Shown here in pieces: positions 25,534 through 34,431 of a stretch of DNA of 64,000 nucleotides. The notes beneath the pieces are model-generated. The model saw nothing but the letters and a program-made list of their open reading frames with translations. It was not told the origin of the DNA and did no database searches. The stretch covers positions 94,159 through 158,158 of the forward strand of contig NZ_JAATVU010000003.1 in assembly GCF_013184745.1 (NCBI RefSeq), given 5' to 3'. A program made the position numbers and the translations under genes. Each line of letters begins with the position of its first letter. The first letter of the stretch is position 1. This stretch comes from Mangrovicoccus sp. HB161399 (lineage in GTDB: Bacteria; Pseudomonadota; Alphaproteobacteria; Rhodobacterales; Rhodobacteraceae).

Positions 25534-26814
25534 ATGGAACTCTGGATCCTCTTCGGAAGCTTCACCTTCCTGCTGCTGATCGGCACGCCCGTGGCCTTCT
25601 GCCTCGGCGTCTCCAGCTTCTTCACCGTGCTCTACATGGGCCTGCCCCCGGTGATCGTGTTCCAGCGGCTGAATTCCGGCGTCTCGGTCTTCGCGCTGAT
25701 GGCGATCCCGTTCTTCATCTATGCCGGCGAGCTGATGGTCCGCGGCGACATCGCGCGGCGGCTGGTCGCGCTCGCGGGCGCCATGGTCGGACATCTCAGG
25801 GGCGGGCTGGGACAGGTGAACATCCTCGCCTCCTGCCTCTTCGGCGGCATTTCGGGCTCGGCCGCGGCGGATGCCTCCGCCATCGGCGGGCTGATGATTC
25901 CGCAGATGGAGAAGCGCGGCTACGACACCGACTACGCGGTCAACGTCACCGTCACGTCGTCGATCATCGCGCTGATGCTGCCGCCCTCGCACAACCTGAT
26001 CATCTACTCGATCTCCGCCGGCGGCCGCCTGTCGATCGCCGATCTCTTCACCGCCGGGATCGTGCCGGGCCTCCTGCTGGCGCTGAGCTTGATGATGGCC
26101 GCCTGGTTCGTGGCAAAGCGCCGCGGCTATCCGACCGAGGCCTTCCCGGGCCGCAAGATGCTGGGCGCGCTGTTCCTCTCGGCCGTGCCGGGGCTGATCC
26201 TCGTCGCCATCATCTTCGGCGGCGTGCGCTCGGGCATCTTCACCGCCTCGGAAAGCTCCTGCATCGCGGTGGTCTATGCGCTGGCGGTGACGCTCTTCGC
26301 CTACCGCTCGCTCAGCTGGAGCGACTTCGTCGAGGCGACGCTGGCTGCCGTGCGCACCACCGCGATGGTGCTGCTGGTGATCGGCTGCGCCGCGGCCTTC
26401 GGCTGGCTGCTGGCCTTCCTGAAGGTGCCGGCCTCGATGGTCGCCTTCCTGCAGAACTTCTCGGACAACCCGATCGTGATCCTGCTGCTGATCAACGTCA
26501 GCCTGCTGATCCTCGGCACCTTCATGGACATGAGCCCGCTGATCGTGATCACCACGCCGATCTTCCTGCCCGTGGCCCAGGCCTTCGGCGTCGATCCGGT
26601 GCAGTTCGGCATCATCCTGATCCTCAACCTCGGCATCGGCCTGTGCACGCCGCCGGTCGGTTCGGTGCTGTTCGTCGGCTGCGCCGTCGGCAACATCGGC
26701 ATCGGCCAGGCGATGCGCACGATCTGGCCGTTCTACTTCGCCGCCTTCGCGACGCTGATCCTGGTCACATATGTCCCGGCACTTTCGCTTTGGCTTCCCG
26801 CCGTTTTCCGGTAA
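25534..26814 (+). CDS. TRAP transporter large permease, DctM family
   Basis: Large membrane subunit of 426 residues with a dozen or so hydrophobic segments. DctM stretches include AIPFFIYAGELMVRGDIARR (near 55) and HLRGGLGQVNILASCLFGGISGSAAADASAIG (near 88). LNLGIGLCTPPVGSVLF (near 367) is the conserved region close to the C-terminus. The ATG at 25534 is chosen because the protein then starts with the usual hydrophobic helix right after the DctQ stop. Confidence 0.95.
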   Translation: MELWILFGSFTFLLLIGTPVAFCLGVSSFFTVLYMGLPPVIVFQRLNSGVSVFALMAIPFFIYAGELMVRGDIARRLVALAGAMVGHLRGGLGQVNILASCLFGGISGSAAADASAIGGLMIPQMEKRGYDTDYAVNVTVTSSIIALMLPPSHNLIIYSISAGGRLSIADLFTAGIVPGLLLALSLMMAAWFVAKRRGYPTEAFPGRKMLGALFLSAVPGLILVAIIFGGVRSGIFTASESSCIAVVYALAVTLFAYRSLSWSDFVEATLAAVRTTAMVLLVIGCAAAFGWLLAFLKVPASMVAFLQNFSDNPIVILLLINVSLLILGTFMDMSPLIVITTPIFLPVAQAFGVDPVQFGIILILNLGIGLCTPPVGSVLFVGCAVGNIGIGQAMRTIWPFYFAAFATLILVTYVPALSLWLPAVFR

Positions 26815-26845
26815 AGGCTGTCATACAGATCAATGGAGATGTCCG

Positions 26846-27154
26846 ATGACTAATGTCTTTCCGCCCGTCGATCTTGGCGGAGTCACCAGACAGGTTCTGG
26901 CCGACGCGCCGGAACTGATGGTCGTCTCCTTCCGCTTCTCCAAGGATGCGGAAGGGGCGCTGCACAGCCACCCGCACGTGCAGTCGACCTATGTGAAAAC
27001 CGGCCGCTTCGCCTTCACCATCGGCGAGACGGTCACCGAAATCGGGCCGGGCGACAGCTTCGTCATCCCTTCGGGCGCGACGCATGGCTGCGTCTGCCTC
27101 GAAGAGGGCGAACTGATCGACTGCTTCACCCCCCGACGTGACGATTTCCTGTAA
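26846..27154 (+). CDS. kdgF: KdgF-like cupin, unsaturated uronate linearising protein
   Basis: Single-domain cupin of 102 residues. KdgF converts 4,5-unsaturated uronates, released from pectin or alginate oligomers, to the linear 5-keto-4-deoxyuronate used by KduI. Metal ligands are expected among His40, His42, His44 and Gln46 (HSHPHVQ) and His80 (ATHGC). YVKTGRFAFTIG, PGDSFVIPSG and the ending GELIDCFTPRRDDFL are typical of KdgF. The ATG at 26846 follows GGAG by 8 bases; the open frame further upstream begins inside the DctM gene. kduI follows after 14 bases. Confidence 0.9.
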   Translation: MTNVFPPVDLGGVTRQVLADAPELMVVSFRFSKDAEGALHSHPHVQSTYVKTGRFAFTIGETVTEIGPGDSFVIPSGATHGCVCLEEGELIDCFTPRRDDFL

Positions 27155-27168
27155 GGAGGAGAAACCCC

Positions 27169-27996
27169 ATGACCGAAGTCGACATCCGCCACGCAATCGA
27201 CCCGCGGACCACCAAGACGCTCGACACGGACGGGCTCCGCGACGAGTTCCATGTCGGCGGGCTTTTCGTCCCCGGCGAGGTCAAGCTGACCTATTCCCAC
27301 TATGACCGCATGATCCTCGGCTCCGCCGTGCCCGCCGGCGGCACGCTGGCCGTCGACGAGGTGCAGAACACCGGCACCAAGACCGTGCTGGAACGCCGCG
27401 AGATGGGCGTGCTCAACATCGGCCCCGAGGCCGGCACCGTCACCGTCGGCGGCGAAAGCTACGCGATGGAGAAGGGTGACGTGCTCTATATCGGCATGGG
27501 CTCCGGCCCGGTCGAGTTCTCGGGCCAGGGCCGCTTCTACATCCTGTCGACCCCGGCGCACCGCGCCATCGCCACCCGCCTGATCAAGCCGGCCGAGGCG
27601 AAGCGCGTCGAGCTGGGCTCCAAGGACACCGCCAACGAGCGCGTCATCATCCAGTTCCTGCACCCCGATGTCCAGGAAACCTGCCAGCTGACCATGGGCT
27701 ACACCCAGTTCCTGCCCGGGTCCCTCTGGAACACCATGCCGGCGCATATCCATGACCGCCGGATGGAGGCCTACCTGTATTTCGACCTCGACGAAGGGTC
27801 CCGCGTCTTCCACTTCATGGGCGAGCCGGACGAGACCCGGCACATCGTCATGTCGAACGAGGAAGCCGTGATCTCGCCGCCCTGGTCGATCCATTCGGGG
27901 GCCGGCACCGGCAGCTACACCTTCTGCTGGGCGATGGCCGGCGACAACACCGACTTCACCGACATGGACTTCATCGCCATGGAGGACCTGCGCTGA
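27169..27996 (+). CDS. kduI: 5-dehydro-4-deoxy-D-glucuronate isomerase
   Basis: Zinc-dependent cupin isomerase of 275 residues, converting 5-keto-4-deoxyuronate to 2,5-diketo-3-deoxygluconate. The four metal ligands of the E. coli enzyme are all present with a constant offset: His193, His195, Glu200 (PAHIHDRRMEAY) and His242 (WSIHSG). AAGGAGGAG precedes the ATG. The stop overlaps the kduD start by one base, so the two steps are coupled. Confidence 0.96.
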   Translation: MTEVDIRHAIDPRTTKTLDTDGLRDEFHVGGLFVPGEVKLTYSHYDRMILGSAVPAGGTLAVDEVQNTGTKTVLERREMGVLNIGPEAGTVTVGGESYAMEKGDVLYIGMGSGPVEFSGQGRFYILSTPAHRAIATRLIKPAEAKRVELGSKDTANERVIIQFLHPDVQETCQLTMGYTQFLPGSLWNTMPAHIHDRRMEAYLYFDLDEGSRVFHFMGEPDETRHIVMSNEEAVISPPWSIHSGAGTGSYTFCWAMAGDNTDFTDMDFIAMEDLR

Positions 27997-28739
27997 TGGA
28001 TCCGTTCCGCATCGACGGGAAGCGCGCCCTGGTTACGGGCGCGAATACCGGGATCGGGCAGGCGATCGCCGTGGGCCTTGCCGAGCGCGGGGCCCACGTC
28101 ATCGCCGCGGGCCGCCGTGCCTGCGACGAGACGGTGGAGATCATCGAGGCAGCGGGCGGCAGCGCCGAGACGCTGCTGGTGGACCTCTCCGATCCCCATG
28201 CCGGGGTGGCGGCGCTGGAAAGCGTGGCGCCGCTCGACATCCTGGTGAACAACGCCGGCATCATCCGCCGCGAGGACTCGGTCAAGCATTCCGAGCTGGA
28301 CTGGGACGAGGTGATGAACGTCAACCTCAAGGCGGTCTTCCTGCTCTGCCAGGCCTTCGGCAAGCAGGCGATCGCGCGCGGCGAGGGCGGGCGGATCGTC
28401 AACATCGCCTCGCTGCTCAGCTTCCAGGGCGGCATCCGGGTGCCGGGCTATACCGCGTCGAAGCACGGCGTGGCGGGCCTCACCAAGATCTTCGCCAATG
28501 AATGGGCGCCCGAGGGCATCACCGTGAACGCGGTGGCGCCGGGCTACATCGCCACCAACAACACCTCGGCGCTGCGCGCGGACGAGGACCGCTCGCGCCA
28601 GATCCTGGAGCGCATCCCGGCCGGGCGCTGGGGCGACCCCGAGGACATTGCCGGCGCCGTCTGCTTCCTGGCCTCGCCGGCCGCGAAATACGTCACCGGC
28701 GCCGTGCTGAACGTGGATGGCGGCTGGCTGGCGCGCTGA
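27996..28739 (+). CDS. kduD: 2-dehydro-3-deoxy-D-gluconate 5-dehydrogenase, SDR family
   Basis: Short-chain dehydrogenase of 247 residues that reduces 2,5-diketo-3-deoxygluconate to 2-keto-3-deoxygluconate, the substrate of the kdgK product. Cofactor motif TGANTGIG (14-21), NNAG (85-88), and the catalytic residues Ser139 or Ser142, Tyr152 and Lys156 (GYTASKHG). C-terminal VLNVDGGWLAR is the usual SDR/KduD ending. Position directly after kduI makes KduD the specific call. Confidence 0.94.
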   Translation: MDPFRIDGKRALVTGANTGIGQAIAVGLAERGAHVIAAGRRACDETVEIIEAAGGSAETLLVDLSDPHAGVAALESVAPLDILVNNAGIIRREDSVKHSELDWDEVMNVNLKAVFLLCQAFGKQAIARGEGGRIVNIASLLSFQGGIRVPGYTASKHGVAGLTKIFANEWAPEGITVNAVAPGYIATNNTSALRADEDRSRQILERIPAGRWGDPEDIAGAVCFLASPAAKYVTGAVLNVDGGWLAR

Positions 28740-28788
28740 CCCAAATGGCGGGGCGCCCTGCGCCCTGCCGCAACCTCCGGAGAGCCCC

Positions 28789-30312
28789 ATGTCCGACCCG
28801 ATCCTGCTGGACGAACGCGACGACGTCGCCATCCTGACCACCCGCGCCAAGGCCGGGGAGACCCCGCTGGGCCGGGGCGCGGCGCTCGGGGCGCCGGTCT
28901 CGCCTGGGCACAAGCTGGCCCGCCATGCCATCGCCAAGGGCGCGCCGATCCGGAAATTCGGCCAGGTGATCGGCTATGCCACGATGGACATTTCCGAAGG
29001 TGAGCATGTCCACAGCCACAATTGCGAAATCGGCGCCCATGGCCGCGACTACGGCATCGGCGCCGATCTGGAGGCCGCGCGGAAGACGGTGCCCGAGATG
29101 GCGCCCCGGAGCTTCCGCGGCTACCGCCGCGGCGACGGGCGGGTCGGCACGCGCAACGTGATCGCGCTGGTCGCGACGGTGAACTGCTCGGCCACGGTGA
29201 TCCGGCAGGCGGCCGAGGAAGTGATGCGCTCCGGCATCCTGGCGCAGTACCCGAATGTCGACGGCGTGGTCGCCTTTGCCCATGGCACCGGCTGCGGAAT
29301 GAACAACGAAGGCCCCGGCTGGGAGAACCTGCAGCGCGTGCTCTGGGGCCATGCAACCCATCCGAATGTCGGCGCGGCGATCTTCGTGGGCCTCGGCTGC
29401 GAGGTGATGCAGATCGCGCGGATGAAGCAGATGTTCGAGGCCACCGGCAGCGAGCGCTTCCACGGGCTGACCATCCAGGAGAATGGCGGGACCCGTGCGA
29501 CGGTCGGGCTGATCGCTGCGAAGATCCGCGAGATGCTGCCTGAGGTGAACAAGGCGGAGCGGTCCGACTGCCCGGTTTCGGAGCTGACGCTGGCGCTTCA
29601 ATGCGGCGGATCGGATGGATATTCCGGAATATCGGCCAATCCGGCGCTCGGCATTGCCTGCGACATGCTGGTGGGGCTCGGCGGCACGGTGGTGCTGTCG
29701 GAGACGCCGGAGATCTTCGGGGCCGAGGAATTGCTGCTGCGTCGCGCGGAAAGCTCTGAAATTGCGGAGAAACTTCTGGAGCGCATCCGCTGGTGGGAAG
29801 GCTACACGTCGATGAACGGCGGCTCGATGGACAACAATCCGAGCCCCGGCAACAAGGCGGGCGGGCTGACCACCATCCTGGAGAAGTCGCTCGGGGCCGT
29901 CGCAAAGGCGGGATCGACCCCCCTTCGCGACGTGCTGGCCTATGGCCAGCAGATCCGCACCCCCGGCCTCGTGTTCATGGACACGCCGGGCTACGACCCG
30001 GTGTCGGCGACGGGGCAGATCGCGGGCGGCGCGCAGGTGCTGGTCTTCACCACCGGGCGCGGCTCGGCCTTCGGCTCGAAACCAGCGCCGACGATCAAGG
30101 TCGCGACCAACGACACGCTCTACGAGGCGATGCCGGACGACATGGACCTGAATGCCGGGGACGTGGTGAGCAAGGGCGTCAGCCTGCAGGAAAAGGGCAG
30201 CGAGATCCTGGAGATGGTGATCGCGACTGCCTCGGGGCAGGCGACGAAAAGCGAGCTTCTGGGCCTCGGCGACAACGAGTTCCTGCCCTGGCAGATCGGC
30301 GCGGTGATGTGA
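28789..30312 (+). CDS. uxaA: altronate dehydratase
   Basis: Iron-dependent dehydratase of 507 residues that turns altronate into 2-keto-3-deoxygluconate. It has the fused form, with an N-terminal SAF domain (about 1-95) and the large UxaA catalytic domain. Conserved stretches include NVIALVATVNCSATV (near 123), HGTGCGMN (near 165), LALQCGGSDGYSGISANPALG (near 267) and GSMDNNPSPGNKAGGL (near 345). The ATG at 28789 follows CCGGAGAG. It closes the operon, its stop touching the stop of the convergent AraC gene. Confidence 0.96.
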   Translation: MSDPILLDERDDVAILTTRAKAGETPLGRGAALGAPVSPGHKLARHAIAKGAPIRKFGQVIGYATMDISEGEHVHSHNCEIGAHGRDYGIGADLEAARKTVPEMAPRSFRGYRRGDGRVGTRNVIALVATVNCSATVIRQAAEEVMRSGILAQYPNVDGVVAFAHGTGCGMNNEGPGWENLQRVLWGHATHPNVGAAIFVGLGCEVMQIARMKQMFEATGSERFHGLTIQENGGTRATVGLIAAKIREMLPEVNKAERSDCPVSELTLALQCGGSDGYSGISANPALGIACDMLVGLGGTVVLSETPEIFGAEELLLRRAESSEIAEKLLERIRWWEGYTSMNGGSMDNNPSPGNKAGGLTTILEKSLGAVAKAGSTPLRDVLAYGQQIRTPGLVFMDTPGYDPVSATGQIAGGAQVLVFTTGRGSAFGSKPAPTIKVATNDTLYEAMPDDMDLNAGDVVSKGVSLQEKGSEILEMVIATASGQATKSELLGLGDNEFLPWQIGAVM

Positions 30313-31188
30313 TCAGACGATGACGTCGCCGGAATCCGGCGGCGGCACCGCGCCCTTGTTGAGGCGGTAGCTGGACGGGCTGTCGCCGATATACTGCTTG
30401 AACATCCGGCTGAAGAAATAGGGGTCGGCGAAGCCCAGCTCCAGGGCGGCTTCCTTGACCGAAAGCCCCATGCCCAGACGGTTCGCCGCGAACTCCATCC
30501 TTTTGAGTTCGCGGAATTTCTTCGGCGTCATCCCCATCCGGTCGCGGAATGCCCGACGGAAGTAGTCCGGGTTGTAGGGCACGTTCGCCAGCGCGTCCTC
30601 GACGCCGGCCCCCAGCGGATCCGAGCTCAGCCGCGAGGCCACGAACATGATGTGCAGCGACAGCTGGTCCTGGCTTTCGGGCGTGGTGTCCTCGGTGCGC
30701 CAGCCTTCGAAGGCCGCCTCCAGATGCGCCAGCAGGAGCACCATGAAGGCGTGGTGCTGGCTCAGCGTGGTGTTTGCCCGCGAGGTCGACTCGCGGTAGT
30801 GGCGCACCAGCGGCTCCATCGCCTCCCAGTCCGGGAAGCGCGCCTTGCGCGCCAGCTTCATCTGGGAAATCACGTCGCCGCGCCCGAACAGGTCCAGCAT
30901 GAAGTGCTGCGCCACGCCGGTATATTCCATGTCGCCGCAATCATGCCGCCCGCGGAAGCGGACATAGGCCGGGATCAGCATGGCCTCGCCCGGTTCCAGC
31001 GTGAATTCGTCCTCGCCGATCCAGTAGCGGCCGCTGCCCGTCAGCGGCATCACCAGGTCGTGCACCGGGTTCAGCTTGTCGATCCGCCAGCGCGCATTGT
31101 GGCGCATCTTGATCGCCGAGCGGGCCAGCCGGAGCGACAGCGAACGCATCGGCATGAGCGAGAGCGGGAAATGTTCGGTTTTCTCCAT
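30313..31188 (-). CDS. AraC family transcriptional regulator, probable pectin-locus activator
   Basis: Regulator of 291 residues with an N-terminal cupin-like sensing domain (HDLVMPLTGSGRYWIGEDEF at 43-62 and a PGEAMLIP turn). The C-terminal double helix-turn-helix contains YNPDYFRRAFRDRMGMTPKKF and the AraC signature FADPYFFSRMFKQYIGDSPSSYR. It is divergent from the oligogalacturonide ABC operon across a 293-base gap, so it probably activates that operon in response to a pectin-derived sugar. The ligand is inferred from context only. Confidence 0.92.
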   Translation of the reverse strand: MEKTEHFPLSLMPMRSLSLRLARSAIKMRHNARWRIDKLNPVHDLVMPLTGSGRYWIGEDEFTLEPGEAMLIPAYVRFRGRHDCGDMEYTGVAQHFMLDLFGRGDVISQMKLARKARFPDWEAMEPLVRHYRESTSRANTTLSQHHAFMVLLLAHLEAAFEGWRTEDTTPESQDQLSLHIMFVASRLSSDPLGAGVEDALANVPYNPDYFRRAFRDRMGMTPKKFRELKRMEFAANRLGMGLSVKEAALELGFADPYFFSRMFKQYIGDSPSSYRLNKGAVPPPDSGDVIV

Positions 31189-31481
31189 CTTTTTATCCCA
31201 TACCCGGCATGTTACCTCCCATGCAAGCTGGAATACCCTGATTTCATGGAATCATAACCATGAGTCCCGGGCGGGGGAGCCCGGTCCAAGGGAGGAGCTT
31301 CAGGCGCGTGGACCGCCCGGCAATGCCGGGGCGGGATCCGTGCAGCCGCCGTCATCACCATGACCCAGTCCGACGACAGAACACCGTTCCGCGGGGCCCG
31401 CGAGGGCAGTCCCGGCGGATCCCGAGACGCATTCCGGGCAGGCCCTGCCGCCCGGATCGCCCGAAACCGGAAAGGAGCCGC
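31189..31481. promoter_or_regulatory. divergent control region, AraC gene / togMNAB operon
   Basis: A 293-base gap without a gene. An AT-richer patch around 31189-31262, including GATTTCATGGAATCATAACC (31239-31258), is the likely place for promoter and AraC sites. The remainder is GC-rich, with no clear dyad or terminator. An in-frame extension of the permease into this gap is unlikely because its sequence is polar and proline/arginine-rich. Confidence 0.4.
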
Positions 31482-32369
31482 ATGATGGGTGGCGAAAGCA
31501 AATGGATGGGGCTGTGGTACGTGTCGCCCTACGTGATCGGGCTTCTGCTGTTCACGGCCTTCCCCTTCCTCGCATCCTTCTATCTCAGCTTCACCGACTA
31601 TGACCTGCTGAACAAGCCCGAATGGGTCGGGCTGCACAATTACGAGAAGCTCTTCACCCGCGACCGGACCTTCGACAAGTCGCTGAAGGTGACGCTGATC
31701 TACGTCTTCACCACGGTGCCGCTGAAGCTGGCCTTCGCGCTGTTCATCGCGGTCGTGCTGAACTACCGGCTGAAGGCGATCAACCTGTTCCGCACCGCCT
31801 ATTACGTGCCATCGATCCTCGGCGGCTCGGTCGCGATCGCGGTGCTGTGGCGCTACATCTTCGCCGATACCGGCCTGGTGAACATCATGCTGGGCAGCCT
31901 CGGCATGGAGCCGATCAACTGGTTCGGCGATCCCGAGAACGCGCTGTTCACCATCACGCTGCTGCGCTGCTGGCAGTTCGGCTCGGCCATGGTGATCTTC
32001 CTTGCCGCGCTGCAATCGGTCGACAAGTCGCTCTACGAAGCCGCCGCGATCGACGGGGCGGGACCCTGGAAGATCTTCCGCCACATCACGCTGCCGCTGA
32101 TCACCCCGGTGATCTTCTTCAACCTGATCATGCAGACGGTGCAGGCGTTCCAGGAATTCAACGGCCCCTACATCATCACCGACGGCGGCCCGATGAAATC
32201 CACCTACCTGCTGCCGCTCTACATCTATGACAAGGCCTTCAAGAGCTTCGACATGGGCTATGCCTCCGCCATCGCCTGGGTGCTCTTCGCCATCATCATG
32301 GTCCTGACCCTCATCGCGTTCTGGTCGTCGAAGAAGTGGGTCTACTACGCCGGCGACAAGAGGAGCTGA
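31482..32369 (+). CDS. togM: oligogalacturonide ABC transporter permease, TogM-like (MalF family)
   Basis: Inner-membrane permease of 295 residues with six hydrophobic segments: LWYVSPYVIGLLLFTAFPFL at the start, and the cytoplasmic EAA loop YEAAAIDGAGPWKIFRHITLPLI near residues 186-206. Two adjacent ATG codons (31482 and 31485) follow AAAGGAG; either can be the start. First gene of the carbohydrate importer with TogN-, TogA- and TogB-like partners and pectin enzymes downstream. Confidence 0.9.
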   Translation: MMGGESKWMGLWYVSPYVIGLLLFTAFPFLASFYLSFTDYDLLNKPEWVGLHNYEKLFTRDRTFDKSLKVTLIYVFTTVPLKLAFALFIAVVLNYRLKAINLFRTAYYVPSILGGSVAIAVLWRYIFADTGLVNIMLGSLGMEPINWFGDPENALFTITLLRCWQFGSAMVIFLAALQSVDKSLYEAAAIDGAGPWKIFRHITLPLITPVIFFNLIMQTVQAFQEFNGPYIITDGGPMKSTYLLPLYIYDKAFKSFDMGYASAIAWVLFAIIMVLTLIAFWSSKKWVYYAGDKRS

Positions 32370-32373
32370 TCCA

Positions 32374-33282
32374 ATGGCCGCCATTACCGACATTCCTGTC
32401 GCGAAAAGTCCCGAACCGCCCACCGCCATCGAGCTGAAGCACCGCCGCCAGGCCCTGCGTTCCTCGATCCTGCGCTACGGCCTTCTGACCATCGTCGGTC
32501 TGATCATGATCTACCCGCTGATCTGGCTGATCGGCGCTTCCTTCAAGACCAATGCCGAGATGTTCTCCTCGGCCGGGTTCTGGCCTAAGGAGCCGACGCT
32601 CTCGGGCTATATCGAGGGCTGGCAGACTTCGACGCCCTACACGTTCGGCAAGTTCTTCGTGAACACGCTGTGGATCATCATTCCCAAGACCATCGGGACG
32701 GCGATCTCCTGCACGCTGGTGGCCTACGGCTTCGCCCGCTTCGAATTCCCGGGGAAGAAGTTCCTCTTCGCCACCGTGATCGCGACGCTGCTGCTGCCGA
32801 ACGTGGTCACGCGGATCCCGCAATACCTGCTGTTCCGCGACATCGGCTGGCTGGACTCCTTCCTGCCGCTCTGGGTGCCCTCGGCGCTCGCCGGCGATGC
32901 ATTCTTCGTCTTCATGGTGATCCAGTTCCTGCGCGCCATCCCGCGCGACATGGAGGAGGCCGCCCGCGTCGACGGCGCGACGACGCTGCAGACGCTGATC
33001 TACATCGTCGTGCCAATGCTGATGCCCGCGCTGATCTCGGTCTGCCTGTTCCAGTTCATGTGGACGATGAACGACTTCCTCGGCCCGCTGATCTACATCT
33101 CGTCGGTCGAGAAATACCCGGTGAGCCTGGCGCTCAAGCTCTCCATCGACACGACCGAGGCCTTCGCCTGGAACCAGATCCTCGCAATGTCGGTCCTCGC
33201 GCTCGCCCCGTCCCTCATCGTGTTCTTCATGGCACAGAAATACTTCATCGAAGGCATCTCGTCCGGAGGAGTCAAAGGCTGA
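32374..33282 (+). CDS. togN: oligogalacturonide ABC transporter permease, TogN-like (MalG family)
   Basis: Partner permease of 302 residues with six hydrophobic segments after a polar N-terminal stretch of about 30 residues. The EAA loop is MEEAARVDGATTLQTLIYIVVP near 194-215. It starts four bases after the first permease and overlaps the ATPase start by one base (TGATG), so the three are tightly coupled. The assignment to the Tog system rests on the strong match of the binding protein and the pectin context. Confidence 0.9.
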   Translation: MAAITDIPVAKSPEPPTAIELKHRRQALRSSILRYGLLTIVGLIMIYPLIWLIGASFKTNAEMFSSAGFWPKEPTLSGYIEGWQTSTPYTFGKFFVNTLWIIIPKTIGTAISCTLVAYGFARFEFPGKKFLFATVIATLLLPNVVTRIPQYLLFRDIGWLDSFLPLWVPSALAGDAFFVFMVIQFLRAIPRDMEEAARVDGATTLQTLIYIVVPMLMPALISVCLFQFMWTMNDFLGPLIYISSVEKYPVSLALKLSIDTTEAFAWNQILAMSVLALAPSLIVFFMAQKYFIEGISSGGVKG

Positions 33283-34409
33283 TGGCTGAACTTCAACTCA
33301 AAGGGGTCGAAAAGACCTACGGCAACGGCTTCAAGGCGGTCCACGGGATCAACCTCGATGTCCAGGAAGGCGAATTCATGGTGCTGGTGGGGCCTTCGGG
33401 CTGCGCCAAGTCCACCACGCTGAGGATGATCGCCGGTCTCGAGACCATAACGGGGGGCGAGATCCGCATCGGCGAGAATGTCGTCAACGATCTCGTCCCG
33501 GGCAAGCGCGGCATTGCCATGGTGTTCCAGAACTACGCGCTCTACCCCCACATGAAGGTGCGCCGCAACCTGGGCTTCGGCCTGCAGCTGCGCGGCAAGC
33601 CCAAGGACGAGATCGCCACGGCGACCGACGAGGTGTCGGAGATCCTCGAGATCGAGAAGCTCCTCGACCGGCTGCCGAAGCAGCTCTCGGGCGGACAGGC
33701 CCAGCGGGTCGCGGTGGGCCGCGCGCTGATCAAGCATCCGGACGTCTTCCTCTTCGACGAGCCGCTGTCGAACCTCGATGCGAAGCTGCGCGCCGCGATG
33801 CGGGTGCGGATCACCGACCTGCACAAGCGGCTGAAGGCCGAGGGACGCCCGGCGACGGTGGTCTACGTGACCCATGACCAGGTCGAGGCGATGACCATGG
33901 GCGACCGCATCTGCGTGATGAAGGACGGCCACATCATGCAGGTGGCCGATCCGGTGACGCTGTACGAGCGCCCGGCAAACGCCTTCGTCGCGGGCTTCAT
34001 CGGCATGCCCGAGATGAACCTGGTGCCGGCCGTGCTGACCCGCGGGATCGGCGCGCAGCTGACGCTGGACGGGCAGACCGTGGAGGCGGGCGACGACCTC
34101 GCGCGGCGGCTCTACATCCAGGACGGGCCCGTGACGCTGGGCATCCGCCCGCAGCATCTGGGCGTGGTCCCGGCGGGCAGCCCGAACAGCCTGACCGGCA
34201 CCGTCGCCAACATCGAATTCATGGGCCACGAGGTGAACCTCCACGCGAAGGTCGGCAATGCCCCCTTCGTCGCGGTCGTTCCGTCCGAGCAATTCGACCG
34301 CAACACGCAGCGCGGGGACCGGGTCGGCCTGACCGTCTCGGGCAGCCACGCGCATGTCTTCGACGTGTCCTCGGGCGAGAATGTCTCGCTCAAGGGCGCG
34401 CTCAACTGA
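33282..34409 (+). CDS. togA: oligogalacturonide ABC transporter ATP-binding protein, TogA-like
   Basis: Cytosolic ATPase of 375 residues of the MalK/UgpC/MsmX group. Walker A GPSGCAKSTT (near 38, Ala in place of the usual Gly before Lys), signature LSGGQAQRVAVGRALIK near 133, Walker B LFDEPLSNLDAKLR near 156, and a C-terminal TOBE/regulatory domain from about 240. The ATG at 33282 shares a base with the stop of the permease. The frame is open upstream inside the permease, but that part is not ATPase sequence. Confidence 0.93.
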   Translation: MAELQLKGVEKTYGNGFKAVHGINLDVQEGEFMVLVGPSGCAKSTTLRMIAGLETITGGEIRIGENVVNDLVPGKRGIAMVFQNYALYPHMKVRRNLGFGLQLRGKPKDEIATATDEVSEILEIEKLLDRLPKQLSGGQAQRVAVGRALIKHPDVFLFDEPLSNLDAKLRAAMRVRITDLHKRLKAEGRPATVVYVTHDQVEAMTMGDRICVMKDGHIMQVADPVTLYERPANAFVAGFIGMPEMNLVPAVLTRGIGAQLTLDGQTVEAGDDLARRLYIQDGPVTLGIRPQHLGVVPAGSPNSLTGTVANIEFMGHEVNLHAKVGNAPFVAVVPSEQFDRNTQRGDRVGLTVSGSHAHVFDVSSGENVSLKGALN

Positions 34410-34431
34410 ACATCCAAGGGAGGAGAACAGG